DNA of 64,000 nt. Origin: Mytilinidion resinicola (Eukaryota > Ascomycota > Dothideomycetes > Mytilinidiales > Mytilinidiaceae). The DNA is taken from the NCBI RefSeq assembly GCF_010093595.1, contig NW_022985449.1:180080-244079 (forward strand), in the 5' to 3' direction. The position numbers and the translations under genes were made by a program. Below are positions 1-11,326 of this stretch, in pieces. Numbering within the stretch: position 1 is the stretch's first letter; every line of letters begins with the position of its first letter. The notes beneath the pieces were generated by a model. That model was not told the origin of the DNA. It did no database searches and saw nothing but the letters and a program-made list of their open reading frames with translations.

Positions 1-538
1 GGGAGTCCATCAAAGCACCATCTGAGGTGGCTTAGAGAGTTTCCATGCTTATCAAAGAACTCTCCAGTGCCTTTCTAACACACTTTCCCATATCTCAGCC
101 TCATACAGTACTAGGGAATAAAGGGTTCATTACACCTGCTTCACACCGCCTGTGGTGCTTCATCGGACCAATAGGAGCTAGAAGCAACGATTCACAGGTC
201 TAATCTGTATGCACCCTTTCACCACTACCTGCGGTGGCCCGCAGAGGTTTCATACCTGTCAAAACCAGATCCTCACCTCCTTCAAATCGCCCATACCCCC
301 TTAGATCACTCCAAGTAGCGTTAAAGTAGTGTACACAGACCAGTATCCCGTCGTACCTACCTCATCCACCCCTTCCTACCCAAACAAGCAAGAGCAAACA
401 AGTCATCCGCAGCTCACCACTCCAACCTTTCTCTCCCCTTCCCTCCTCTCTTCCCCACCCATCCCACGCCAAACAACACCCACTACACAATCAATCAATC
501 CATCGTCTACCCACCGCACACCATCACCAAGCACCAAA
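1..538. other. Intergenic, no gene seen
   Basis: No open frame here looks like protein. The last 200 bases before the first ATG are rich in C and T runs, as is common in fungal promoters and 5' leaders. The gene to the left lies outside the window. Confidence 0.5.
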
Positions 539-1151
539 ATGGTCAACCCAGCCATCAAAGAACTCATGGACGAGACCATGGCGCGCGGCAACATCCCGCC
601 GCCCTCGAAGAAGCCCGAGGTGCGCACCCTCTCCACCCCGTTTCACCCCTTTACCCATTGCCCATCTCCTCCTCTCCCATCTCCCCTCCTTGCCCTCCCT
701 CCTTCCCACCCCCCTAACCCCATCCCAGACCGACGTCGCCACCGACACCAAAGCGGCCACGCCACCCCCCACCCTCGCCGACTCCGTAACCGCAGCCGTG
801 GGCCGCGCCAAAGAAGCCGTCGACGAAGTCACCTCATCCGCAGCCACGGCCGCACAGAAGGCGCTCGACAAGCTCGAGATCGGCGGTGAGGAGGGCGGGA
901 TCGTCGGGGGCGATGGCGTTATCGGTCAGTTTCCATTTACTCCCTCCTCCCCTTAGTTGGTATTCAGGCTGACGCTGAGGGGCGTTGTAGGAGCACCGCT
1001 GCAGGGGATTGGCAACAGTTCGAGCGAGACGGCTGCTGAAGAGAAGGGCGCGGGTAAGGGTAAGGCGAAGGCGAAGGCTGAGGAGGGCGATGGGGAGGAG
1101 AAGGGGGTTGGTGGGCAGGAGAATGTGGGGAGGCTTAGGGGTGGAGAGTGA
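539..1151 (+). CDS. Uncharacterised small protein, three exons
   Basis: Proposed exons are 539-619, 729-924 and 991-1151, giving 145 residues. The second intron (925-990) starts GTCAGT and carries a CTGAC branch site. The first intron (620-728) starts GTGCGC and ends CCCAG. Reading phase is kept through both joins. The protein opens MVNPAIKELMDE, has an Ala-rich amphipathic stretch around residues 38-65 (TVTAAVGRAKEAVDEV-like), then a Gly-rich link and a Lys/Ala/Glu/Gly-rich tail. I recognise no domain. The helical Ala/Lys/Glu part resembles low-complexity stress-type proteins, but this is only composition. The start follows a pyrimidine-rich leader and is the first ATG in frame. Confidence 0.55.
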
Positions 1152-2236
1152 AGCGGCTGCTGAGTGAGAGGGAAGAGGGAGGAGGGAGGAGGGAGTAGGG
1201 AACGGTGGGGATTGGGGGGGTTATGAGATGGTATTGGAACTCGAAGCCATGATACGGGTGTGAAAGGGATACAGATAATAAACGAACTTGCCAGTGGCCT
1301 GAGGTAGCCTCGTTCATTATGAAAGAAAGGAAGTGCTACGTCGTGAGTGTGCAATACTAGGCCTATAAGTATGGATACACGGGTATCCCACTGCTTGAGT
1401 GCTACATACTTTTGGAAGCCGGACGGCACTGTCAGGAGGACTCTCACCGGAAGGCAGCTGGCCAGTGAAGAGCCTGGACGTAGCCCAGATCCCGCTGCAA
1501 AGAACTTGACATCGCACCCGGATTTCTGAAGCCTCATGGGGGACACCCCAAGCAGTGTCAAAGCAATGTGCACAGAACCAATGACCTGCCTCTGCATGAG
1601 TACGTGTTAGCGCTTAAGCGCCCACGTGTCGGCAGCTCGGAACACTTATTCCATCATCGCTCGCGCTCTCCCGCTCACTTCGGCAAGTCTTGGCCGCCGC
1701 CAAGGCGGCTCAAAGGTGTTGAGTCGGGGAAACCTCAATTTTGAGACCTTGCAGCGCGACGACCACCTTTCTGGCTATAACTCAACAACCACAGTCCCTA
1801 GAACAGAAACAAAACCGGGAGGAGATTCGTCTAGCCCAGGAGTAATTTTGGGGGAAGTTTTAGGAAGAAATTATGTGGCCTCGTTGAGATAGAGGGGGTG
1901 CGGTGGCTTGCGCCTAGCAGAAATCGCACGATTTTACCTATGTTTTGGCACGCAGCGTGTGGATGTAGATGAGGATGAGTTTGAGGACGAGTACGAATAT
2001 AAGGTTGAACATGAATATAAGTATGAGTATGAGCATGAGTATGATATCAAAGTATGAGTAGCGTTGTCGTAAAATCCGTCCGTCCCAAAGATGATAAGAA
2101 AAGGAAGAGAAACCCGCTCTACCTCTCCACAGCTTGCTCGAAAAGCACAAAAACGCCCGCTCTCCATTTAATCATCTACAATTATGCCTTCCTATATTGC
2201 CATCCCCAACAAACGCCTTCACTACTGCCATACACT
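1152..2236. other. Intergenic with a low-complexity tract
   Basis: Between two tail-to-tail genes. Open frames on both strands lack protein-like composition. The only structure seen is the purine-rich repeat at about 1950-2060. Confidence 0.5.
1950..2060 (+). repeat. Imperfect GATGAG/GAGTAT-type microsatellite
   Basis: A run of degenerate six-base units (GATGAG, GAGTAC, GAATAT, AAGTAT, GAGTAT, GAGCAT) about 110 bases long. Read on the plus strand it encodes a Glu/Tyr/Asp-rich string, read on the minus strand a Leu/Ile-rich string. Both are by-products of the repeat, not evidence of a gene. Confidence 0.75.
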
Positions 2237-4075
2237 TCACGCCTCGCCATACACCACACTCCCACTCCCCACGCTCCCGCTCATATCCCAGAAATTCCGG
2301 TTCCGTCCACTCCCGCCACTCCGTTTGCTCTTCTTCGTGCTCTGGCTCGCGCAACTGCTCCCAGTCCGCTGATTCCCGCTCGCACTCCGCAGCACCGGGT
2401 TGCGCAGCGCCAGACTCGGCGCCGCCGGCGTATGGCTATGGAGGTAGTGATGCCGGTGTAGCAGATCCCTTCGCCTGTTCCCCGACTGCTGGGACGCGGC
2501 AGCCCGAGAGACGAGGGGGTGGTGCTGGCGGATCAAGGCAGCCCGACGCGCGGAGACGAGTTCGGACGCCATGCCCGCCGGGTCTGCTGGGGCGGAGCTA
2601 CTGCGTGGGCCTAAAGGGGCGCGGCGGGTGGGAATGGAGGGGCGGGAAGAAAAGCGGGTGGTGAGGTAGTTGAAGACCATTTTGACATCCAGCTCGCGCT
2701 CCCAGTACTCGCGGTCCTGCTGGGTGCGGACGAGGTCTTCGGCGGTGGTAGAAGTGGGGCGTTGGTGTTGGCGGAAGGACTCGAGGAGGTCGGTCTCTTC
2801 TTCCTCTTCGATTCCCCAGAGGGAGGCGTCGCTGTAGGTGGTTTGCTTTTGGAGAGTGGGGGCGAAGATGGCGGCTGTGGGTGAGGGTATGGAGGATTGA
2901 GTTGTTGTGAGTGGAGAGTTTTCAAGGTTTGCGGTTTGAAGAGGTGGGAGGGAGAGGCCGGCGTATGAGGGGGTTTCTTGGGTGCGGAGGTAGGTGCTGA
3001 ATGCGCCTGGATGCTCTGAGAGCTGGTGGACGAGGACGCCGAGCTCGCGGGCTATTCGCTCTAGGAGCCGATGTTCCCATGGGTCCCCAGAGAATGGAGT
3101 ATCTTGGATATCCGCAAGCACAGTCTCCGTGACACTCTTAGTGTCTGGAATAGAAGCTGATTCAGGGGTGGCCTCCAGGGGCAAGGATTCCCCAAAAATG
3201 ACAGAGAGAATGTTTTCGTCGATGCCCATCAGATCGTGGATGATTCGCCTCGTAAAACGTTGCAGGAAAGAGAGATTTTCCGTGTTGTCTTCGGACGAAT
3301 GCTGAACTTCTTGCTGTGCCCCTGATGTAGTAGACCTTGCCCGAGATGAAGCCTGCTCCTCTTGGGCTGTGCTACTCCTAGCGGCACTCACCAAGCTCAT
3401 CCTCCTCCGCCGACGTGTCTCCCTCTCGATTTCTTCCAATAGAGCCTTACTTTGTTCTAACCTCCATTTCTCGATCCTCAGTCTCCGGTTATCTTCATGA
3501 TCGAGCTCCTCGGTCTCCTCTAACGCGTCCAGCCTCCTCTGAACACTCGATCTCCGCCGCTGATGTGCCCGCCTCCGTGGACTCGATCGCTCAAATTGCC
3601 ATAACTGCTCCTGGATAGTAGACCCATCTGCCTGGAATGTACCGAGGCCATCGTGAGTGGGCAACACCGTCTCTCCGCTTTGTATCAACCTCCTCGACGG
3701 GGCGCTATATTCCGACGGCTCATGAAAGGCGTGTAACCCATCATCCAGACTATCTAATTCGCCCTCCTCCTCCAAGTCGGTGCCCTGGCATGTGAAGTTG
3801 TCGTCATCTTGGTCGGAGCGAGCCGCAGTGTCGAGAGAGCCAAAGTCACTGAAGCGGGACAGGCCAAGGGTGCGAGGTGTTCGTTCGGTCGAAGTAGTTT
3901 GTGTACGCGCGGTAGTCGAAGGGGCGGTGGGGGAGAAAAGGACCCATTCCTCCGAGTCCTCTAGGGGCCGCTTGCGCTGCGGAGAGGGGGCGGTCTCGAG
4001 AGGAGCTGGCTGTTCAGGCTCATGGTAGGATAGCTGGCGCGACTGCTGCGGGCGGTGGTGCTGGCGAAAGGCCAT
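2237..4075 (-). CDS. Uncharacterised acidic/Arg-rich protein, 612 aa
   Basis: Single-exon frame of 612 residues starting at a true ATG (MAFRQHHRPQQ). It is largely disordered: Ser/Thr/Pro-rich ends, an acidic stretch near residues 90-115 (EEEGELDSLDD), and a strongly charged helical segment near 190-225 (RRLRIEKWRLEQSK, then a poly-Arg run) likely to form a coiled coil. A better ordered core around residues 270-350 includes FLQRFTRRIIHDLMGID and WEHRLLERIARELGVL. A later short block, YWERELDVKMVFNYL, also looks structured, and the C-terminus is rich in Ser, Gly and Arg. I do not recognise a named domain. The length of the frame and the ordered blocks make it very likely a real gene. A nuclear role would fit the basic clusters but is inference. 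Confidence 0.75.
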   Translation of the reverse strand: MAFRQHHRPQQSRQLSYHEPEQPAPLETAPSPQRKRPLEDSEEWVLFSPTAPSTTARTQTTSTERTPRTLGLSRFSDFGSLDTAARSDQDDDNFTCQGTDLEEEGELDSLDDGLHAFHEPSEYSAPSRRLIQSGETVLPTHDGLGTFQADGSTIQEQLWQFERSSPRRRAHQRRRSSVQRRLDALEETEELDHEDNRRLRIEKWRLEQSKALLEEIERETRRRRRMSLVSAARSSTAQEEQASSRARSTTSGAQQEVQHSSEDNTENLSFLQRFTRRIIHDLMGIDENILSVIFGESLPLEATPESASIPDTKSVTETVLADIQDTPFSGDPWEHRLLERIARELGVLVHQLSEHPGAFSTYLRTQETPSYAGLSLPPLQTANLENSPLTTTQSSIPSPTAAIFAPTLQKQTTYSDASLWGIEEEEETDLLESFRQHQRPTSTTAEDLVRTQQDREYWERELDVKMVFNYLTTRFSSRPSIPTRRAPLGPRSSSAPADPAGMASELVSARRAALIRQHHPLVSRAAASQQSGNRRRDLLHRHHYLHSHTPAAPSLALRNPVLRSASGNQRTGSSCASQSTKKSKRSGGSGRNRNFWDMSGSVGSGSVVYGEA

Positions 4076-5740
4076 GATTGTGTCTGCTGGAGCTGGAACG
4101 GGCCCAGTCCTTCTGAGGTCGCTGTCTCAGCGGGACTGAGATCGGGCGAGGGATGCGGAGAGGGGGAATGGATCGCCGAGAGCTGAGATATTAGTCCGGC
4201 CGCGCGACAGAGAGACGCGGTCAACAGCAAGCACAAGGCAGGGCGAAGGTCGTCGCAAAGGGCTGTTGGGACCGGATGTCGTCAGAATGCTAGCTGGTGG
4301 TGCCAGATGACTTGTACTTCGCAGGGATGCCCTCTCGGCAGGATGATGATGTCGTCGCGATAGGAGCGGGAAGGGAGTCGAAACAAAGGCAGCAAAGGAG
4401 GAATATCTAGGTGGGTAAAGATGTAGGTAGCAGGCAGGCAAATAACTGAGGCGGTCTATATTAGGAGGGTATGCAGGGAGGGTAAGACAGCCTCAGGGGT
4501 GGGCTTGACGCGCTGGACACAGAGCTGATGATGAGCCATATGCTGCACGATAAGGCCCTTATCTGACGCCCCGTCGTTGCGAGCGTCTCTCTTGACCTCC
4601 ATCTATTGCTCATTATTACTCCGAGCACTATGCATTCATCGCATTACTCTTGCGACTAAAGGCCGCGGCAACGAGCAGAATCTTGCAAAGCCGACTCTTC
4701 GGCATTCTCTCGCAGTACCTATGAACATGTTATGTCGTATCAGCCTCTCGCGCCAAACACACCACATAAGGCCTCCCATGCACCCATGCTCCGATGCCGC
4801 TATCACTAAGCCTTACGACGCTGCACGACGCCTGATTACTTTAGTGTTTCGGCAGCCTTTCTGTGACGTTTAGCTTGCGGGAGAATCAGGAAGGAAGAGA
4901 AACAAACGCGAGCGGGACAGAAAGACAGTAGAGCATCAGAAGGGCTCGCACTGACGGCCATGTCTTGCCGTCAACTGAGACGCGATGCATCATTAACGAT
5001 GCACCAGCTCTATCAAAGCACCGCCGAACAACGTTCCGAACGATTAGCTTTTAGATCGGTCAGACGTCCTTTAAGCGTATACCCCTTCATGCTGGCGTCC
5101 TAGAACTTAATCCTTGCTCTCTTAGCATGCCAAATTCGAGACGCTCTGAATTAGAGCATAGAATGAGGGCAAGTTACGATGTGTGAAGAACCATGGATAA
5201 GAGTAAGGCCGTGCGGTTTACGACTCTGGTATACTATTGCAAGACACTTCAACCAGACTATGTGACATTCAGATCCTAGATCCACCCTGATTTGAGACCG
5301 TCTATTTGTCGCAGTTCTAATTCCCAGCTTAAAGTCAAAGTCCTATAATGCTCTATATCACAGCGTCTGGACAACGAGCTTTGTTAATCGGGCAACCTCT
5401 CGTGGAAGCTCTTCAATACACTCTGTACTCAACACCGTTCTCAACACCGTTCTCACTACAAAATTCGCTAAAGGCTAGCGTTCACGTGAGAGTCGATTGG
5501 ATGCCAGCATGTTTGAGTATAGAAAAGGGGTATCGTATCTGCAATTCTGTCTTTCTAGGTATACACTCGAAACGCCTTCTGGGTATCCTGGTATCCGTAG
5601 CGAGGTATTTGTTCAGTCTGTAATCTGTCGGTAGGAACAAAGCAATGCTCACGCGCCTGGCGCCACCTGCCACGAACACCAATTCCAACCCGCGCCCGCT
5701 AAAGGAGTGTCATGAAAAATCGTCCACGATTCATCATCCA
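4076..5740. other. Intergenic, 1.7 kb, no gene seen
   Basis: Upstream region of the preceding minus-strand gene and downstream of the Vps62-like gene. Frames of up to about 100 codons occur but have no ordered composition or consistent splice sites. I see no RNA gene. Confidence 0.5.
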
Positions 5741-7444
5741 TCAGGTCTCGTGCTCAAGCTCTTCAGGCCCGACGAACCTCTTCACGTCCTCTTCGCTCAT
5801 CTCCTCACCCTCGCCCACGCCTTCAAATCGCTTCAGCCGTCGATTATCCGACGGCCCGATATAGCTCTTGACCAAGCATTCGTTGTTCCCCTGGCATATC
5901 CTCGTGCGGCCGAGGTTCTTGAATCGCGGACCCAGAGGGCCGTTGACATAGTGATATTGCCCCACAAAGCGATATTGGCGCGGGTCGTCAAGGGGGTAGA
6001 ACTTGTCCCCCCAGTGACCGATGAAATAAAACCACTCCGTCGGCGCGAGGGGCGTGACGTTGGAGCTTCGGAGAGTGTCGTTGACGTAGTCGTAGGTATA
6101 GGCGTGAGAGTTCAGAAGGGGGTCCCAGAGGGGACCACGGTCAGTCACGTCGTGGAGGAGGCCACCAGGGAGGACGTAGGGGTGGGTGCCGGCGGTGGCG
6201 TACATGGCGTGGGTTCCAGTTGCAGAGTAGGCGACTGGCTATGGTTTGGGTTAGCTTTCTGTCTGTCCATAGCCCGAATAATGGCGAAAGTTGCAACATA
6301 CCCTCTTTCCGATCTTTTCAACTGCTTCGTAGCTGTAAGCGTCGCCAAAATTGTGCTCGCTGAAAAAGACCGCCTTTGGCTTGCCGTTGTGAAATCGGAT
6401 AACTGTGTGCTCCCAATCACCGACATGGTTCCCGAACCGCACGTTGAGCACTACGTTGCCGAGATTGTAGCTGTAGAAGAAGAACCAGAAGGCGTCGACC
6501 ACGCCCTCGCCTTTGTCGACTACGACGAGCACAGCAGGCGCATCGCTACGACCACCAACCGTCCGCTTGCCCCGGCGGCGAAGAGCCTCGGGGCGCAAGT
6601 CCTCACTCTCATCCTCATCCTCGTCGTCTACTAGCTCTTCGCCTTCCGGCGTCTCGACTGGCACTTTGGATGACTCCCCTCCCGATTTCGGGGCAGGCCT
6701 TATGCCACCTTGGTCCCTTGTGCTTCCGATGCCGACATCGTACCACTTCTCACGCTCATCATTAGGGACCTCGCCGTCGATTCGGCCGTCCCATTCTGCC
6801 CAAGGCTGTGCCTGCTCGTCAGGGTCTCCCGGTCGGTTGGGGATGTTGATGGCACTCCCCAGCCATTCCGGGCGCTCTTCGACGTTGTCGTCGCTCTGAA
6901 GGTAGACAAATCGACCCCAGGCGTTCAATTCGTCAAGGTTCGTCAGAGTTGGGTGGTCAGATTTCGCTTGTAATGGCGTATAGTTAAGATGAGGCGTGGT
7001 GTGAATAAGGTGTTCCGCTATGTCACTAGGCCAGAACTGCTCTCCCGAGTAGAGGTATACATATGGTGCATACTCTAGGACGTATTGGGGCACCTCGCGT
7101 AGCACACGCTCGTCGTCGGACCAGTCCTCAGGGCGCGATTTGCCGCTCGTCCAAAAGGAGCTGAGGTCGTCCGCGTCGACAACTGGCGCCTGCTGCTTCC
7201 TGGAAGCTTTCACGTTATGACCAACCCATCCGGCTTTGTTGAGATGGGCCAGCCCGCAGAACCCAAACCAGTTGCATGCCTTTCTGTCCAGCCAGGAATG
7301 AGACGATGCAACCCACTGCTTCTCATCCAAACGTTCGGAATATGGTGTGAGCTTCTCGAAGAGCGAGCGCTGGTAGAATTGGGAAAAGGTGAATAGACTT
7401 AGCAAAGTCGAGACGATAGCGATTGGCGCTCTCCGACCCTTCAT
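5741..7444 (-). CDS. vps62: Vps62-like protein (DUF946 family)
   Basis: Exons 7444-6302 and 6238-5741 on the minus strand give 546 residues. The intron (6301-6239) begins GTATGT and the join is phase 0. The open frame runs upstream to a GTG at 7732, but the first ATG is at 7444. That start gives MKGRRAPIAIV followed by a hydrophobic segment (about residues 5-23), fitting a signal anchor. Family blocks are clear: VLEYAPYVYLYSGEQFWP, FWFFFYSYN, GNHVGDWEHTVIRF (about 338-351), and across the splice site VAYSATGTHAMYATAGTH, then YVNGPLGPRF. Yeast Vps62 is linked to cytoplasm-to-vacuole protein sorting. The biochemical role of the DUF946 fold is unclear. An acidic insert (ELVDDEDEDESED) precedes the conserved core. 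Confidence 0.88.
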
Positions 7445-8007
7445 CTGGGAATCAGAGCAGTCGGATGGCCCGCCGACTGAGAGAGCTTGTGGCGGGGGGG
7501 CTTGCCCAGGTACTTTACGCAAATAATCGTGTACGGGTACGTCTATAGTCGGTTGGAGAGATGCCTGGGAGGCGGCCGGCGCAACAATGTCGTTGTAAGG
7601 CGCAGGAGGAGAGAGAGGCGCTACCGGAGCGAATGTTGGCAGAACTGCGGAAGCAATGGAGGTCGGTGGGGTGGGGAGGAGCTCATGGAGCGGCGCCTGG
7701 CCGAGGCCATGGTGGTAAGGCACGAGAGGCACTGGACAAGCAGCAGCATGTGGTTAGCACAATGACCAATTCGACACGATGGGGCAGCATGACAAGTACT
7801 CGGTGAAGAAAGTGCTAGGCCGACGCTTCCGGAGTGGATGACAAAAGCTTATCGCCGATGCCAGCGAGGCGAAGGCACGGGAATCTGTGTTGCTAGTGGA
7901 AGCGCCGGAAGATCGACGGCCAGGAAGAGCGGGCAGCAGCAGCACTATTGACAGCCTCTCGGGCGAGAATCGGGCTGCAAAGGGTGCAGTCGGAACAGCT
8001 CCCAGGA

Positions 8008-8056
8008 GGGCGTGTGGGCGTGCGGGCGTGCGGGCGTGCAGGCGTGCAGGCGTGCA
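8008..8056 (+). repeat. 8-bp tandem repeat (GGGCGTGC)
   Basis: About six copies of GGGCGTGC, the later ones AGGCGTGC, head to tail. GC-rich units of this kind often vary in copy number. Confidence 0.8.
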
Positions 8057-8115
8057 GAGAGTGCCCAGGTGATGATGGAGTGACGGCGAGAGGGGGGGTG
8101 GAGGGTGCCCAGAAG

Positions 8116-8154
8116 AGAGCTCCCGAGCAGAGCTCCCGAGCAGAGCTCCCGCGG
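8116..8154 (+). repeat. 13-bp tandem repeat (AGAGCTCCCGAGC)
   Basis: Three head-to-tail copies, the last one diverging at its final bases. Each unit contains a SacI-type GAGCTC palindrome. Confidence 0.85.
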
Positions 8155-8694
8155 GCGCTGTTTCGGAGACGGGCGGAAGAGCACTCACTGATATGTCACG
8201 TCCACGGGTTGGCCCCAGCGGAGTCCTGGGTGCGCCGCTGCGTTGGGCGGTGTATGGGGAGGAGGAATGGCGGTGTCGCGCGCATCTGCAGCAAGAATGA
8301 GATGATTTGTGTCTTGTCGCAGCTTGAGGGGGATGGCCAGCGAAGGCAGCTTATGATGTGGCGGGCTGAAACCAGCGGCTCTCCTCCGAGTGCCCAGCGA
8401 TTCGTGGATTCCACGGCGGAGCAGTCACGTGCTTGGGCCGGGCAAGTTTGACGTCAGCGGCACTCGCGGAATGTTCAGGCGGGTAAACCTTCATGGTGCA
8501 GAGTCCTAGGAGCTCTTCACTGACAAAAAGGAGGCGAATAGCTTCATGGCTGACGAGATGAATCGCCAGCGGGAACAGTCGGGTTGCAACTGTGACATTA
8601 CCTCCGTAACAGCACCGCATCCACCGGCAAACTCTGAATTCTGACTCTCAAGCTTCCACACACTCACTAATCAATATCTACCGTAAAACCGACA

Positions 8695-9729
8695 ATGGAT
8701 ACCCCCGACGACGATGAATGGGAGTATGAGTACGATGAGAACGAGACGGAGGAGTTCTACGTGACCCTCGACCTGTCCGGCATCCTCCCCACAGGCCAGG
8801 AAGGCATCGATCCAGCATACATCCCGTCCGAGGACCGACCCCGCACAGGCCGTCCCTCGTACAAGAAGACTAAGTCAAAAACAACAGTGACGGCAGCCAG
8901 CCGGCTAGCAGCACAGGCCTCAGCTCCCGAACTAGCTCCACAGAGCGAGACAGACACTCTCGACTCAAGCCGCATCCAGATAGTAGATCTGCACACCTCA
9001 ACTCCCCTCATCGCGTACCAAGGCCAGCTCCTGAGCTGCCACTGGGCTTCTACCGTTGGAACCGACATGCTATTCGCAAAGCAGGACCCAGATGCAGACT
9101 CGCACCACGCTCCGTTAAGGACGGTAGCTCCGTTCGATCTCCTTGGGCTTAGCTCCACCAAGCTGATGGCATCTACCGCTCAGCTGCGGTCTCGAGATAA
9201 CCGTCCAGTGATTGAGAAAGATCCATCTCCGTTTCCGGACCAGGCGGCGCGTAGGAGGTCATCGGGTACCCTTAGCACGAGCGGCGCTAATCGTCAACTC
9301 AAAACCTCGAAAGCGAGGATCAATCAACAAAACTTCCTGAGTCGGCTGGGCGCTGCCAATGCGAAGAGGAAGAGGGATGATGAATCGACCATGGGCTTGC
9401 CGATGAGGAGCGGTAGACATGCTTTCGTGAGAGAAGGCGAATCGCCGGAAGATACGTCAAGCTCAGACGCAATTTTTTCAATGCCAGATGGAAATACGGC
9501 TGTAGCAGAAACGGAACTAGCCGAAAGCAGGTCAATTTCAGGCCCACACCCCTTGGTAACCGGTGGAGACGTGGTAGAGGTCGAATCAGTAGAGGACAGG
9601 CCACTCTCAGTTCCAACGCCTTCAGTAGCCGACGGAGATACGATCATGACAGAAGTCGAATCGGCGAGGGCTGCCTGGACAGCAGATACTCAGCCGCCAC
9701 TACCTGTCCAGCAAGAAGGAAGTTCCTGA
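8695..9729 (+). CDS. sfc7: TFIIIC subunit, tau55/sub6 family
   Basis: Single exon, 344 residues, ATG start preceded by AACCGACA. After an acidic N-terminus (DDDEWEYEYDENETEEFY) comes the compact TFIIIC_sub6 domain, about residues 18-150. Diagnostic blocks are YVTLDLSG, IQIVDLHTSTPLIAYQGQL (near 100-118) and LSCHWASTVGTDMLFAK. TFIIIC binds the internal promoters of tRNA genes for RNA polymerase III, and this subunit belongs to the tauA part of the complex. The C-terminal half (after about 170) is Ser/Glu-rich and probably disordered. It contains a RLGAANAKRKR patch that could be a nuclear signal. Confidence 0.87.
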   Translation: MDTPDDDEWEYEYDENETEEFYVTLDLSGILPTGQEGIDPAYIPSEDRPRTGRPSYKKTKSKTTVTAASRLAAQASAPELAPQSETDTLDSSRIQIVDLHTSTPLIAYQGQLLSCHWASTVGTDMLFAKQDPDADSHHAPLRTVAPFDLLGLSSTKLMASTAQLRSRDNRPVIEKDPSPFPDQAARRRSSGTLSTSGANRQLKTSKARINQQNFLSRLGAANAKRKRDDESTMGLPMRSGRHAFVREGESPEDTSSSDAIFSMPDGNTAVAETELAESRSISGPHPLVTGGDVVEVESVEDRPLSVPTPSVADGDTIMTEVESARAAWTADTQPPLPVQQEGSS

Positions 9730-9891
9730 TTGTGTACCGTTTCTGTAAAAAAAAATCGTGTATAACAGAATATGCTTAGAAGCAACCGTGTGTTAAAAGC
9801 GAAACTCCAAGCTTAATCACGTCAATCCACAACACCAGTGCATTATTCTGACCTCCCAGTTCCCACCCCTCCTACGCCTTTCATTCGAATC

Positions 9892-11326
9892 TCAACTCTT
9901 AAACCCAACATCCCTCCTAAACGTCCACGTCCCCCCATCCCCAGAAACAAGCGCATACCCCAACACCCCCTCCACAAAACTCATCAGCAGCGTCGGACTC
10001 AACACGAAAGTCATCCGCGAGCCCTGAGTACTGATCGTCAACCTATCCTGCAGGATCCCAAGGCCGAAGGGCGATTCGTGGAGCGTTAAGGTCGCGGCAG
10101 GGGGCTATACAACAAACCCTATCAGCGAAAAAAAGCTCCTTGAATGTAGTTTGTGGGACAAGGGGGTAGAATACACATACCCTATTCACAGTATTATTAT
10201 CCCGCTTCGTCCATCGCTCCAAATACCCCTCCACCACCTTCAGCGACGGCGGGTGCGAGCACTGGATGCTCATCTCTTTCGCGTGCGGCGAGTGCGTGAT
10301 GATCATGTGGTACGGTGGTTTGAGGGCCAGATACTCAGGGCGCGGGAGGGTGGCTACGTCGGGCAGGGTGTCCAATTCAGCCGCAGCCGCAGCCGGTCCC
10401 TTGTTCTGGGCGTTAGTTATTGATGGGGCGGTGTCGCGAGTGGAAATGGTTCCGCTGGTGCTGTCTACTTCTATGTCTGCCCATGAGTCGTCTGGTACTT
10501 GGCGCTGGGAAAGAGGGGTTGGATCAACGGGGGGATCGAGGCAGGCGAGGAGATCTTCGCTGAAGCCGCTGGAGAGGGCTGAGGTGAGGGCGAGGGGGCC
10601 TTTGGGGAGGTAGATTGTGAAGGCGGACTGGGGAGCGGTCCAGGTTGCGGTTGGCCGGGGGGTGGTGGGGTTGGGTAGGACCTGGGGTGGTTAGAGAGAT
10701 ACACGAGGGTTGAGAAAGAGGTGTAAAGATGAAGGTTGACGCTGATGAGGTATTGGTTCGGGGTTATGGGAGACAAGTAAAGAAAATTGGACAACGCCCC
10801 AATGCATGATGTAAACGAGTCACGATGTTAATAGACGTATGAACTTAATTTCGTGCTCACCTCAAGCCTGATTTTCACCCTATTCGTCTTACTTAACTCT
10901 TCCAGTACTTTGTCAGCCCATTTCTCATTCTTTTCATCATCGAGCAGAGTCGTCAGCGCGTCACACCAAGCGCTCACGATCGCGCATACGCTTGGGATGA
11001 AGGTTGATGTGTCAGGGCAGTGCGGCTGCATTTCTGCCCACAGCATGTGCCATTCGGGCTCGCAGTTGATCTTATAGCCGACTAAATCTGAAAGAGCTTT
11101 TTGGGACTTCTGGAGCTTCGTGTCATCTTTGGACCAATTGTCGCGGATGTCTATCTTGAGGCGGGTGGGGCTAGGAGAGACTGTCAGAGGGAGTTGCAAA
11201 TTGAGGAATGAAAGACTTACAGAGACATTCTCAACTGTAGTGGCCTTTGCTGTCGTTTTGAAGCTCTTTGTATTTTGGAAGCTCAAGGTCGACGGAACAA
11301 TTATCTTCACCAATCCCACCAGGCAT
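9892..11326 (-). CDS. Uncharacterised protein, four exons, 5' end uncertain
   Basis: Exons 2-4 are well supported on the minus strand: a block ending at 10861, then 10681-10181, then 10104-9892. Introns 10860-10682 (GTGAGC) and 10180-10105 (GTATGT) both keep phase 0. The 5' exon is doubtful because the long frame to 11319 opens with GTG. The only ATG nearby is 11326, which needs an exon 11326-11236, a GTTGAG donor and exon 2 from 11180. That model gives 374 residues. Ordered blocks include ALSDLVGYKINCEPEWHMLW, FIPSVCAIVSAWCDALTTLL, FTIYLPKGPLALTSALSSGF and FVLSPTLLMSFVEGVLGYAL. No domain is recognised. The clean splice phases argue for a real gene. Confidence 0.6.

Larger units (their letters stand above)
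7445..8694. promoter_or_regulatory. Divergent intergenic region with short tandem repeats
   Basis: Lies between the minus-strand Vps62-like gene and the plus-strand TFIIIC gene, so it should hold both promoters. It contains two short tandem repeats listed separately. No other coding signal is convincing. The minus-strand frame that runs 7732-7445 lacks an ATG and is probably leader. Confidence 0.4.

Noticed and set aside
7445..7732. N-terminal extension of the Vps62-like frame up to 7732
   Set aside because: The first codon is GTG. No ATG occurs before 7444, and the start at 7444 gives a sensible signal-anchor N-terminus.
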